NCBI RefSeq assembly: GCF_019431375.1
Contig: NZ_CP080267.1
Span: 1,922,001 to 1,986,000, forward strand
Origin: Alcanivorax sp.
GTDB taxonomy: Bacteria > Pseudomonadota > Gammaproteobacteria > Pseudomonadales > Alcanivoracaceae
DNA: 64,000 nt
Reading direction: 5' to 3'
In this document: positions 26,682-35,152 of the stretch, in pieces
Layout of the letters: each line of letters opens with the position of its first letter
Position numbering within the stretch: the stretch's first letter is position 1
Translations under genes and position numbers: made by a program
Notes under the pieces: model-generated
What the model saw: the letters and a program-made list of their open reading frames with translations, nothing else
Databases searched by the model: none
What the model was told of the DNA's origin: nothing

Positions 26682-27002
26682 TTACATCTGGAATTCAGGC
26701 AAATGCACGGTCATACCGTCCATCGCCTCAGTAATTTCTACCTGGCAGCCCAGACGCGAGGTTCTCGCCCGCTCCGGGGTCATGGACAGCATCTGTTCTT
26801 CCGCGTCACCAACCGTTCCGGTATTGCCGAACCACTCATCGGCAACAATCATGTGGCAGGTACCACAGGCGCACTCGCCGCCACAATCACCATCGATACC
26901 TGGCACGGCGTTATCAACCGCAACTTGCATAAGCGTAGAACCCGCCCTGAATTCCGTCACATGCTCGGTATCGTCATGTTCAATAAAGATAATTTTTCCC
27001 AC
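26682..27002 (-). CDS. [2Fe-2S] ferredoxin, electron donor to CYP153
   Basis: 106-residue putidaredoxin-type ferredoxin. The cluster ligands are C40, C46, C49 and C86 (C-x5-C-x2-C-x36-C), in DCGGECACGTCHM and SRLGCQVE. First gene of the CYP153 operon, ahead of the P450. The gene has a start (MGKIIFIEHDD) typical of the family and a 122-base divergent promoter region shared with the AraC-type regulator. Confidence 0.95.
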   Translation of the reverse strand: MGKIIFIEHDDTEHVTEFRAGSTLMQVAVDNAVPGIDGDCGGECACGTCHMIVADEWFGNTGTVGDAEEQMLSMTPERARTSRLGCQVEITEAMDGMTVHLPEFQM

Positions 27003-27124
27003 AGCGCGTCTCCTAGTATTTATGTCTAACCTGAAGATTGGCTATATAGCGGCATGCCAGCGAGGACATTTCTTGACAGGACAGGGACATTTAAAGACAG
27101 TAATGACTTTCCGAGGAGAGGCTA

Positions 27125-28171
27125 ATGGCAATAACTACGCAGAGTGATAGCTTGCAAAGCGTGGATGCTGATATCCCATCGAACTACTCACGCCTTATCG
27201 CCCGTGAACTTGGTCTGAGTGCACGAGAGCTGCCCCGACTCCTGCGCAAAACAGATGTGGATGTTACGCAATTACTCAAAGATGAGAGTCGACTCACCGC
27301 AACCCAACAGATCCAGATCTTGCGTAATGCTTTGGATCTATCCGGTAAACCAGAGTTCGGCTTGCGGTTGGGCAGGCGCCTCACCCCGGCAACCCATGGG
27401 GTGATGGGCTTTGTTGCTAACAGCAGCCCCGACCTTTATACCGCGCTGCAAGCCGTTCACACTTTCCTGCCTACGCGAGCAAGCTTTATTCAGGTGAACT
27501 TGCAAAACACTGAGGATTATCTGGAATGTGTTGTGAGCTTTCAGGTAGCAATGGACAACGACGTGGAGCGCTGCTTGGCAGATACTGTGATCAAGGCTTT
27601 TTTTGAAATTGGCGAGTTCATCGTAGGTCGCCCATTGTATGAATCAGAGGTTCATTTCCCCCATCCAGCCCCCGTCTACCAGGACATGTACCGGGAGTAT
27701 TTACCAGGCAAAGTTTACTTCGACTGCGATCACTTCAAACTAAGATTAGCAATGGAGTTATGTCGAAAGCCGAACGCATCAGCCAATCATGAAAGCTATC
27801 ATCTGGCCTTTCAGCAGTGCGAATCCATGCTTGCGCGCCTTGAGAACCCTGAACCGGACTATCGGACTCGGCTACAGAAAATGATGTTTTCCCGACCACC
27901 CGGGACACTGAGTGAAGATGAAGCCGCCGCCTCCCTCTTCATGAGCAAACGCACCCTTGCACGGAAGCTCAAGAAAGAAAACAGCAGCTTCAGAAAGATT
28001 CGCGATGAAGTGCTATCCAGGCAAGCAGCAAACTATTTGTGCGAGAGTCAGCTCTCGGTCGAAGCAACCGCTACACTGTTGAATTATCATGACACTGCCA
28101 GCTTCAGACGGGCGTTTAAACGCTGGTTTGGTCAGACTCCTGATCAGTACAGACAAAGGACGGGCACATAA
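27125..28171 (+). CDS. AraC-family regulator of the CYP153 operon
   Basis: 348 residues. The N-terminal sensing domain (about 20-210) is of the arabinose-binding-like PF12625 type (GFVANSSPDLYTAL). Two helix-turn-helix motifs occupy about 245-345: SLFMSKRTLARKLKKENSSF and LNYHDTASFRRAFKRWFGQTP. It is divergent from the ferredoxin/P450 operon, as in A. borkumensis, where an AraC-type regulator lies in the same place. Probable activator responding to alkanes or their products (inference). It is preceded by a GAGGAG ribosome-binding site. Confidence 0.92.
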   Translation: MAITTQSDSLQSVDADIPSNYSRLIARELGLSARELPRLLRKTDVDVTQLLKDESRLTATQQIQILRNALDLSGKPEFGLRLGRRLTPATHGVMGFVANSSPDLYTALQAVHTFLPTRASFIQVNLQNTEDYLECVVSFQVAMDNDVERCLADTVIKAFFEIGEFIVGRPLYESEVHFPHPAPVYQDMYREYLPGKVYFDCDHFKLRLAMELCRKPNASANHESYHLAFQQCESMLARLENPEPDYRTRLQKMMFSRPPGTLSEDEAAASLFMSKRTLARKLKKENSSFRKIRDEVLSRQAANYLCESQLSVEATATLLNYHDTASFRRAFKRWFGQTPDQYRQRTGT

Positions 28172-28227
28172 GCCGTGCCGACAGTCAGCAATCAGCGCTG
28201 GTCATGACTTCTCATTCAATAGATCGT

Positions 28228-28833
28228 CTAGCGCTTGAGCACACCGTCTTTAATTACCACCCACACAAAGTCACCGATATCTTTTACGGTATACCGCCCG
28301 CCCTCGTTAAACCATGTTGCGACCCAATTTAACGCTCCCAAGCCGATAAGGCGCAAAAGGTCACGATCTACATCCGCACGAATCAGGTTTTGAAAGGACA
28401 AGGATTGGATCATAGCAGACCAAAGAAGTTCGTATCTGTCTCGTAGATCAATCATTTCCTTGCGTGACTGGCCCTGCAAGGAGCGCCATTCAAAAAGTAG
28501 CACATAGACCATATCCGAACCGCCGACCAGTAACTCAAGGTGAGCATTAATGCCCTGGCGCAACTGCTCAAGTGGTTCACTCTCCCCCCGAATAGCCTCA
28601 GACAAAGCTGTGGAGGCTTGCTCAAGCGCAAGACGCATCAGGTCTACCAGGATGCTTTCCTTGGAGGGGTAACGGTAATGCAGGCTGCCAGGCAACATGT
28701 CACAAGCTTCGGCAATTTCCTTAACGGTGGTTTTATCGAACCCCTTTTGACGAAATAGACGTGCCGCAGCACCGAGCACAAACTCTCGATCCGTTTGCGC
28801 TACCGGTGTTACCTGATTTTTCTTTCTTCCCAC
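28228..28833 (-). CDS. TetR-family regulator, candidate for the four-site regulon
   Basis: 201 residues. Helix-turn-helix at about 18-65: AARLFRQKGFDKTTVKEIAE and DMLPGSLHYRYPSKESILVD. The C-terminal domain (about 80-201) has the TetR_C_33-like helices of lipid-metabolism regulators. It diverges from the PF10118 operon at 29015, and a 22-base operator-like site lies in the divergent region at 28959-28980. The same motif occurs at three other promoters, so I propose this as the regulator of the regulon; TetR at 51435 is an alternative. No binding has been shown. Confidence 0.88.
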   Translation of the reverse strand: MGRKKNQVTPVAQTDREFVLGAAARLFRQKGFDKTTVKEIAEACDMLPGSLHYRYPSKESILVDLMRLALEQASTALSEAIRGESEPLEQLRQGINAHLELLVGGSDMVYVLLFEWRSLQGQSRKEMIDLRDRYELLWSAMIQSLSFQNLIRADVDRDLLRLIGLGALNWVATWFNEGGRYTVKDIGDFVWVVIKDGVLKR

Positions 28834-28958
28834 AAGCCACTCCCATACTATAAGCCTTTGATTCTAGCATTCCTTTTAAAGTCGGCCCAGCCTTCCTGGC
28901 CGATGGCACTACTCGATCTATACAGATAAAAACACGCTGTTTACCTTACAATCTTGAA

Positions 28959-28980
28959 TTTGGTTGGTCATACAAATAAA
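28959..28980 (+). promoter_or_regulatory. Operator-like site 1 (22 bases)
   Basis: Pattern TTTGGTTG-N6-CAAAYAA with middle GTCATA; 17 of 22 bases match site 3. A TACAAT box lies just upstream (28946-28951). The site is 34 bases before the start of the PF10118 gene at 29015 and 126 bases from the divergent TetR gene. Confidence 0.6.
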
Positions 28981-29014
28981 GTCCAATGAATGCACTTTAC
29001 TTGGGAGCGATCCA

Positions 29015-29959
29015 ATGGCTCTGGCAAACCGCAAGATTGGTTACGACGAGGTTGTAACCCGTGACATTCACTTTCCCATGAACATCGAAAACGTGGCCCG
29101 CCACTGGTTTCGCAACGACCCGTGGTCCACTCACTGGATGAATGCCATTCTCGCCGCCGTCCCCGACGGTGAACGCTGGGTGATGAATTCTGCAAGACGG
29201 CAGCTTGGCAAGCTTGACGATCCAGAAGTGCTGAACGCAGCTAAAGAATTCATTCGTCAGGAGCGCATTCATGCTCGTGAGCACGATGAAATGAACGCCA
29301 TCGGCGTGCAACACGGGGTTCCCATCGACAAGGTTGAAGGCGTGTTCAAGCTGATCCGTAAGCAACTCCAACACCGCCTCAGTGACGATATGCAGAGCTC
29401 CATCGCAGCGGCGTTTGAACATTTCACGGCCATTATTTCCTCGGTACTGCTTGAGCACCCGGAGCTGTTTGACGAAACCCACCCGGATTTGCGTGCCATG
29501 CTCTACTGGCACTTTGTCGAAGAAACCGAGCACAAGAGCGTCAGTTATGACGTCTTCGTCGATGCCAGTGGTGGTGGCTACCGCAGTTACCGACTGCGTA
29601 TCAGTGGCATGCTACTGGCCATTGCCCTGGGCTTCCCCATTATGATCGGCAACCAGACCTATCTGCTCTACAAGGATCGTCAAATTCTGAATTTGTGGTC
29701 CGCCGCCAAAATGACCAAAGTCCTGTTCTGGCGTCCCGGCATTCTTTCCAAGGTACTCGCTGGCGTGCCCCCCTATTTCTCCCCCACTTTCCACCCGTGG
29801 GATGACGATAACCGTGATGTAATCCGGATCTGGAAACGCGCCTACGAAAGAACTGGCGACCCTCATAAGGCCTATCAAGCGCTCAGAGACCACCGAGCCA
29901 ACAATGTACACGGTACATTCGAAACGCCACAACCTGAACCCGCATGGGGGCAGGCATGA
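29015..29959 (+). CDS. PF10118-like protein A (annotated as metal-dependent hydrolase), ferritin-like di-metal motif
   Basis: 314 residues from the ATG at 29015, which has GGGAG eight bases upstream; the frame extends to 28964, but the extension passes through the operator. Family hallmarks are QERIHAREHDEMN, FEHFTA and WHFVEETEHKSVSYDV. The spacing E53, E83xxH86, E135, E170xxH173 is that of di-iron four-helix bundle proteins. A hydrophobic stretch (about 195-215, SGMLLAIALGFPIMIGNQTYLL) suggests membrane contact. First gene of the operon with SDR, hydrolase and monooxygenase. Its biochemical activity is not established; the usual label hydrolase is not supported by any catalytic signature I can see. 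Homologues at 41791 and 50309. Confidence 0.85.
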   Translation: MALANRKIGYDEVVTRDIHFPMNIENVARHWFRNDPWSTHWMNAILAAVPDGERWVMNSARRQLGKLDDPEVLNAAKEFIRQERIHAREHDEMNAIGVQHGVPIDKVEGVFKLIRKQLQHRLSDDMQSSIAAAFEHFTAIISSVLLEHPELFDETHPDLRAMLYWHFVEETEHKSVSYDVFVDASGGGYRSYRLRISGMLLAIALGFPIMIGNQTYLLYKDRQILNLWSAAKMTKVLFWRPGILSKVLAGVPPYFSPTFHPWDDDNRDVIRIWKRAYERTGDPHKAYQALRDHRANNVHGTFETPQPEPAWGQA

Positions 29960-30783
29960 AAAAGAAACCCTTGCACCCGTCAACTCAGGCGGCAGCTGTC
30001 ATCACCGGGGCGGGTAGCGGCATCGGTCGTAGCTTTGCTTACGAAGTTGCCCGTCGAGGCGGTTCGGTACTGTGTGTCGATATCAATGAAGAGCGCGCCG
30101 AACAGGTGGCGATCAGCCTGCGAGCACTCGGTACTCACGCGGTAGCCCTGGGGTGTGATGTCGGCGATGAAAAACAGATGGCATACCTGGCGGAAAATGC
30201 CGAGCCTTTGCTCGGCAGGCCGGTAACCCTGGTAATCAACAACGCCGGCGTCGGCCTCGGTGGCCCAATCGGCGAGGTGTCACTTGAAGATTGGCACTGG
30301 TGCATGAACGTCAATCTATGGGGAGTTATTCACGGCTGCCATTATTTTGCCCCTCAGCTTCGCGATCTGGGCTATGGAGGCATCATCAATGTGGCCTCTG
30401 CTGCCGCATTCGGGTCCGCCCCGGAAATGGCCGCCTACAACGTCACCAAGGCAGGGGTACTGGCCCTGTCCGAAACGCTGTCTTCTGAACTGACCGGAAC
30501 CGGCGTAAAAATCACGGCCCTGTGCCCAACCGTGGTCCCGACCAATATCGTCGAGAATGGGCGCCTGCCTGAACGTCGCCGTGACTTTGCCCGTTCAGCG
30601 ATGACCCGCTATGCCCTCACCAACGCCGACCAGGTGGCCCGACAGACCCTCAGTGCCCTTGATCGAGGTGAGCTTTACATGCTGCCACAAATTGACGGCC
30701 GGCTTGCCTGGCGGTTGAAACGCCTGACGCCACGACTATACGCCCGCGCAATTGGCGAAGCTTACAGAATGCTGGCTGATTAA
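29956..30783 (+). CDS. Short-chain dehydrogenase/reductase
   Basis: 275 residues from ATG 29956, which overlaps the preceding stop codon (ATGA). NAD(P)-binding TGAGSGIGRSFAYEV, NNAGVGLGGPIG, catalytic Ser in VASAAAFGS and YxxxK in AYNVTKAGVLAL. The C-terminus is basic and ends with a hydrophobic helix region. It is in the operon 29015-33409; a secondary-alcohol to ketone oxidation would fit the neighbouring monooxygenase (inference). A homologue is in the second operon at 40883. Confidence 0.92.
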   Translation: MKKKPLHPSTQAAAVITGAGSGIGRSFAYEVARRGGSVLCVDINEERAEQVAISLRALGTHAVALGCDVGDEKQMAYLAENAEPLLGRPVTLVINNAGVGLGGPIGEVSLEDWHWCMNVNLWGVIHGCHYFAPQLRDLGYGGIINVASAAAFGSAPEMAAYNVTKAGVLALSETLSSELTGTGVKITALCPTVVPTNIVENGRLPERRRDFARSAMTRYALTNADQVARQTLSALDRGELYMLPQIDGRLAWRLKRLTPRLYARAIGEAYRMLAD

Positions 30784-30821
30784 ACCGCATTTGAGGAAAC
30801 GGAACACGCAAGGAATTCAAT

Positions 30822-31781
30822 ATGGCCTCCATTCCTACAACAATTTTGAAGCTACTTTTTCGCGCCGGCATGAAGCGTGATATACGCGACCCGGACAAAC
30901 TGGTAAGACATCTTCGCAGGGTGATGAACGCGCCTTTGGCCCCCTCTCTGCTGCCACGCGGAGTGCGACTCAAGCGAGGCAAGGTTGCAGGAATAGCTGG
31001 CCACTGGCTAGGCACCGCAGACCCACAAATCACCATACTCTACCTGCATGGTGGCGCCTTCATCGGCGGGCGGCTTGATACCTATCACCACTTTTGTGGC
31101 CGTTTGGCTCACGCCCTGAATGCGCGGGTCTTTCTTCCGGATTACCGACTAGCCCCTGAGCACCCCTTCCCGGCAGCAACGGATGACGCCTTTAATGTGT
31201 ATCGTGAACTGATCGCAGACCCTCGCCCTGTGGTCATTGCAGGAGACTCTGCGGGAGGCAACCTGACGTTAGTCACATTGCTGCGTGCCCGTGATCAGCT
31301 GCTGAAAATGCCGGCTTGCGCCCTCGCCATTTCGCCGGCATCGGATGCGCGAGGCACCCTGATGTCCAGACAGGCGAATAGCGACAGCGATACCATGCTT
31401 TCCCATGGCATGATTGAGGTGGCAACGGATATCTATCTGGCCGGCGCGGACCCCGCTCACCCGTATGCCTCACCAATCACCGCGGATTTCACCGGCTTGC
31501 CCCCTCTACTTTTCACTGTCAGTAGCGAAGAGTGTCTGCGCGACGATACCCATGCAGCAGCACAATGCGCGCGAGATGCGGGGGTGCCCGTGCAGGTTCT
31601 GGAGCGCGATGATATGCCGCACGTGTGGCCCGTATTCACCTTTTTGCTACCAGAGGCAAAGCAGGACTTCCCTACCATCGTCCGAATTCTGGGAAAGTAT
31701 CTGACCAGCAATAACGTCGGCAAAGCCCCATCCCAAACGGTCAATGCTAGCGATAGCGCCATAGTTGAGGTTGCATCATGA
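30822..31781 (+). CDS. Alpha/beta hydrolase of the hormone-sensitive lipase type
   Basis: 319 residues. Oxyanion-hole motif HGGAF (H76-F80), PDYRLAPEHPFPAA, nucleophile S143 in GDSAGG, and an acid/His pair in the D-x-x-PHVWPVF C-terminal region. Likely carboxylesterase. Starts 38 bases after the SDR stop codon with weak spacing, and overlaps the next gene by an ATGA. Beside a Baeyer-Villiger-type enzyme, it is the expected esterase for the ester product (inference). Confidence 0.92.
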   Translation: MASIPTTILKLLFRAGMKRDIRDPDKLVRHLRRVMNAPLAPSLLPRGVRLKRGKVAGIAGHWLGTADPQITILYLHGGAFIGGRLDTYHHFCGRLAHALNARVFLPDYRLAPEHPFPAATDDAFNVYRELIADPRPVVIAGDSAGGNLTLVTLLRARDQLLKMPACALAISPASDARGTLMSRQANSDSDTMLSHGMIEVATDIYLAGADPAHPYASPITADFTGLPPLLFTVSSEECLRDDTHAAAQCARDAGVPVQVLERDDMPHVWPVFTFLLPEAKQDFPTIVRILGKYLTSNNVGKAPSQTVNASDSAIVEVAS

Positions 31782-33409
31782 ATATGGCTGCTGTTGCAAT
31801 CCATAACCCTCGTCCCAGCGTTACTCCTGATCATGAAGTCATTATCATCGGCGCGGGAATTTCTGGAATTGGTGCGGCAATCCAGCTGCGTGCCGATGGC
31901 ATCAAAGATATCTTGATCCTTGAGCGAAGCAAGGATGTGGGAGGAACCTGGCGCGACAACCGTTATCCGGGAATCGCTGTCGACATTACCTCGTTTACCT
32001 ATTCATTTTCCTTCGAACAAAACGCAAATTGGTCTCGCGTTTTTGCGCCGGGAAACGAGCTTTACCAGTATACAAGACAGGTAACAAGCAAGTATGGCAT
32101 CTACCCACTGATTCGCTTTGGTGTCGAAGTCGCTAGCGCCCGTTTTGATCTCGACAGCCATGTCTGGTTGATCGATCTTACGGATGGCAGGCGACTTAGT
32201 GCACGCCATATTGTCTCGGCCTGTGGCGGTTTGATATCACCCAAGATGCCAGATATTGAAGGGCTTGATACGTTCCAGGGCAATGTCATTCACACTGCAC
32301 GCTGGCCAGATGACCTTGATCTTAGTGACAAGCGAGTAGCGGTAATAGGCACTGGCGCCACTGCAGTGCAACTGATTCCGAAAATTGCCCGCCAGGCTCG
32401 TCAACTTGACGTCTACCAGCGCACCCCCATCTGGGTGCTGAAGAAGCCGGATCAGACTCTGCCTGGCTGGCTCAAGGTATTGTTCCGAACCGTACCGGGC
32501 TTGCAACGCAGCCTTCGCGGCGCTACCGACACCGTCAGCGAAACCCTGATGGTGCTTTCCGCAATATATTACCGGCAGGCCCCTTGGCTGGTTCGCATGT
32601 GTGAAAAGGCGGGCATAAACAACCTGCGCGAACAGCTGCCCAACCGCCAGGACCTGTGGCAAGCACTGACACCGAAATACGGCTTCGGGTGCAAAAGGCC
32701 AACGTTTTCCAACGACTATTTCCGAACCTTTGCCCGAAACAACGTTGAGCTTGTCACGACCCCGATCAAGCGTATTACGTCCCGCGGCATCACCACCCAG
32801 GACGGCCGCTCACGGCGTATCGATACCTTGATCCTCGCCACCGGTTACAAAACCTTCGAGAAAGGAAATATTCCCTCGTTCGACGTCATCGGCAGCAACA
32901 ACATCAATTTGGGCGATTTCTGGCATGACTACCGTTACCAGGCCTATGAAGGGTTGACCATTCCGGGCTACCCGAACTTTTACATCATGCTCGGTCCCTA
33001 TGCCCTTATCGGCACCTCTTACTTCAAGATGGTCGAAGGGAATGCCATCCACCTCTCTCGCTGTATTCGCGAAGCCAACCGACGTGGAGCCAGCCAAGTG
33101 GAAATACGTCAGTCCGTCCATGACGCGTATTTCCGCAATATCCAGAAACGCCAGCAAAACACCGTGTTCCTTAACCACAACTGCGCGCTGTCGAACAGTT
33201 ATTACTTCGACCATCATGGTGACGCGCCAATGCTGCGGCCCTCTACCTCTCTGGAAATGCTGTGGCGAGCCAAGCATTTACCGATGGATCACTACCGGTT
33301 CAGTGTACTGGCCGGGCACACTCCCAGCAGACACGACGGCGGGAGACAAGCCTGTGAGCCACACATCCCCGCCGCCAGAGAAGGGCATTTCGGCAAAACA
33401 AACAGATAA
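31778..33409 (+). CDS. Baeyer-Villiger-type flavin monooxygenase
   Basis: 543 residues. FAD motif IIIGAGISGIGAA (23-35), GGTWRDNRYPGIAVD, the Baeyer-Villiger fingerprint F166-x-G168-x3-H172-T173-x2-W176-P177, NADPH motif VIGTGATAVQL, and the ILATGYKT region near the C-terminus. Class B flavoprotein monooxygenase inserting oxygen next to a carbonyl to give an ester. The start overlaps the hydrolase stop codon. The last about 45 residues are unlike the family and of low complexity. Last gene of the first operon; 39360 is its counterpart in the second. Confidence 0.92.
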   Translation: MNMAAVAIHNPRPSVTPDHEVIIIGAGISGIGAAIQLRADGIKDILILERSKDVGGTWRDNRYPGIAVDITSFTYSFSFEQNANWSRVFAPGNELYQYTRQVTSKYGIYPLIRFGVEVASARFDLDSHVWLIDLTDGRRLSARHIVSACGGLISPKMPDIEGLDTFQGNVIHTARWPDDLDLSDKRVAVIGTGATAVQLIPKIARQARQLDVYQRTPIWVLKKPDQTLPGWLKVLFRTVPGLQRSLRGATDTVSETLMVLSAIYYRQAPWLVRMCEKAGINNLREQLPNRQDLWQALTPKYGFGCKRPTFSNDYFRTFARNNVELVTTPIKRITSRGITTQDGRSRRIDTLILATGYKTFEKGNIPSFDVIGSNNINLGDFWHDYRYQAYEGLTIPGYPNFYIMLGPYALIGTSYFKMVEGNAIHLSRCIREANRRGASQVEIRQSVHDAYFRNIQKRQQNTVFLNHNCALSNSYYFDHHGDAPMLRPSTSLEMLWRAKHLPMDHYRFSVLAGHTPSRHDGGRQACEPHIPAAREGHFGKTNR

Positions 33410-33756
33410 CAATTCTCAGTGACTGTGCCAGAGAAAGTGTGGAGCCTGCTTGTACATGTCACGCCAGCAGAGCTCTCCAGATCCAGTTGACCGTGCGCTT
33501 TAGCGCTGCCCAGGAGGCGTTACACCACTCGATAACCCATGCCTGGTCAGCAACAGAACACGGCATCTCGTCATAGACGACGACTGGGCGTCACGCATTA
33601 ATGTGTGACATTACCGGAGCGCCAGAGCACAACGTCATTACAGTCATGGACACAGACAGCTAAGCCTGAGACCAATATTGGTTGTTTAACCAAACAAACA
33701 GAAAATCAGAACAACTCACCATCTATAACCAGAACAGCCCCCTTTAGGAGCCTGAA
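33410..33756. other. Gene-free upstream region of the FadL-like gene
   Basis: 347 bases without a convincing gene. The right third holds operator-like site 2 (33677) and an AGGAG ribosome-binding site (33745). No terminator hairpin was clear after the monooxygenase stop codon. Confidence 0.6.
33677..33698 (+). promoter_or_regulatory. Operator-like site 2 (22 bases)
   Basis: Pattern ATTGGTTG-N6-CAAACAA with middle TTTAAC; 18 of 22 bases match site 3. It contains the palindrome TTGGTT-GTTT-AACCAA. The site is 58 bases upstream of the FadL-like start. Confidence 0.6.
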
Positions 33757-35118
33757 ATGCCTGCGAAAAAAACAAAACGGTTACCTCTCCTTTTCTTCAC
33801 GTGCACTACAGCATTGCTCTCACCCGGCTTGGCCATTGGCGGTGCTGGCGACGGAGCGAGCACTTATGGGCTAGGCCCAATGAATGCTGGCTCTGCCTTG
33901 GCATTCAGTCCTTTTGCATCCAACAGCTGGTCGGTGTACTACAACCCGGCCGCCATGGCCCGCTCCCCGGAGGGCGAACTGGGAGTCATTGTGCAGTATG
34001 GCGACCAGGAATTACGTGCCAAATCACTGGGAGGAACAGACCCTTTGGAGCGAGAGAATGATATCCTCTCTGATACCAGTTCCGAACTACTATTAATTGG
34101 CTTGAAAAGCCGCGTCGCCGGCATTTCCAGCATCGACAAGCCCATTTACTTTGGGCTGAACGTGGGTGTAGACCAATACTCGTCCAACCTATTGCCCTAT
34201 CAGGCCAATACCAGCCAGGAAGGGCAGTTTCTACGCTATGAGTCTCAGCCACTTTATCTCGCATTTGGTGGTGCTATCAGCAACGTCCTGAGGGGCATTG
34301 ACGTCGGCGCATCAGCACGTCTTACCCTCCAGGCCAAAGCCAACCTGGAAGCAGTTTCAGACCTTGGCGGCAACACAGACTCTGAAAAACTTTCCCTGGA
34401 AGCCTCTCCATCCCTATCACCGGCACTAGGTATCAATATCCGCTCTGGAGAAATGTTTTGCGGTACAAGCGAGTGCATGCCTTTTGGAATGGATAAGATG
34501 GAGCTGGCTCTTTTCTGGCGGGGGGAAAGTAGCTATGAGGTATCCGTGGATGCCAATGTGGTTGTGCCGGGAGTTATCCCTGAACCAGGCCTGAGCCTAG
34601 CGCTTAGTACAATTGATACCTATCAACCTGAAGTTCTCGGCGCAGCCATTTTGCTTCCCGTTGGCAAATTCGAATTGACGGCAGGCATTGAGCAGCACAA
34701 TTGGTCTGCGCTTGAAAGCGAGTTTGCCGGCGATACTATTCGCGATCAGGCTAATCTAGCGTTTGACGACATCACCATTCCCCGAATTGGCGTTAGCTAT
34801 CAGTGGTCGGAGTCCATGAAACTCTTTGCCGGCGCAGCCCTGGAGGACTCACCTTTAAAATCCAGCCGATCCCAGGATGTTAACTATCTTGACACCGATA
34901 AAAAGGTTTTCGGTGTGGGTGCCAGCTACCGTCTGGCCAGCGCACCAATAATAGATATGCCATTAGAACTCGCCTTCGCTTACCAGTATCAAATGCTGGA
35001 TGAAGCTGATTTTGAATTGACCTCCATCAACTCTCCCACCGATCCAGATTCTTATGAAACGGTAAGGGCTGATGGTGAGATAAACGTATTTTCTGCCTCT
35101 CTGTCGCTAAAGTTTTAA
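33757..35118 (+). CDS. FadL/TodX-type outer-membrane hydrophobic-compound channel
   Basis: 453 residues. Signal peptide about 1-27 (LPLLFFTCTTALLSPGLA). The mature start GGAGDGASTYGLGPMNAGSA and the NPAAMARSPEGE segment match the N-terminal hatch of FadL-like beta-barrels. The rest shows alternating hydrophobic strands and ends in Phe (ASLSLKF), as outer-membrane porins do. FadL-like proteins take up fatty acids or hydrocarbons. The gene has its own operator-like site 2, and a giant lipoprotein gene follows 34 bases downstream, so they are presumably an operon. Confidence 0.88.
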   Translation: MPAKKTKRLPLLFFTCTTALLSPGLAIGGAGDGASTYGLGPMNAGSALAFSPFASNSWSVYYNPAAMARSPEGELGVIVQYGDQELRAKSLGGTDPLERENDILSDTSSELLLIGLKSRVAGISSIDKPIYFGLNVGVDQYSSNLLPYQANTSQEGQFLRYESQPLYLAFGGAISNVLRGIDVGASARLTLQAKANLEAVSDLGGNTDSEKLSLEASPSLSPALGINIRSGEMFCGTSECMPFGMDKMELALFWRGESSYEVSVDANVVVPGVIPEPGLSLALSTIDTYQPEVLGAAILLPVGKFELTAGIEQHNWSALESEFAGDTIRDQANLAFDDITIPRIGVSYQWSESMKLFAGAALEDSPLKSSRSQDVNYLDTDKKVFGVGASYRLASAPIIDMPLELAFAYQYQMLDEADFELTSINSPTDPDSYETVRADGEINVFSASLSLKF

Positions 35119-35152
35119 CAACAGGCATGCGATTAATACCAGGAGAAGAGCA

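Noticed and set aside
27003..27124. A copy of the 22-base operator motif at the CYP153 promoter
   Set aside because: The divergent region has no TTTGGTTG or CAAAYAA pair; the operon is presumably controlled by its AraC regulator.
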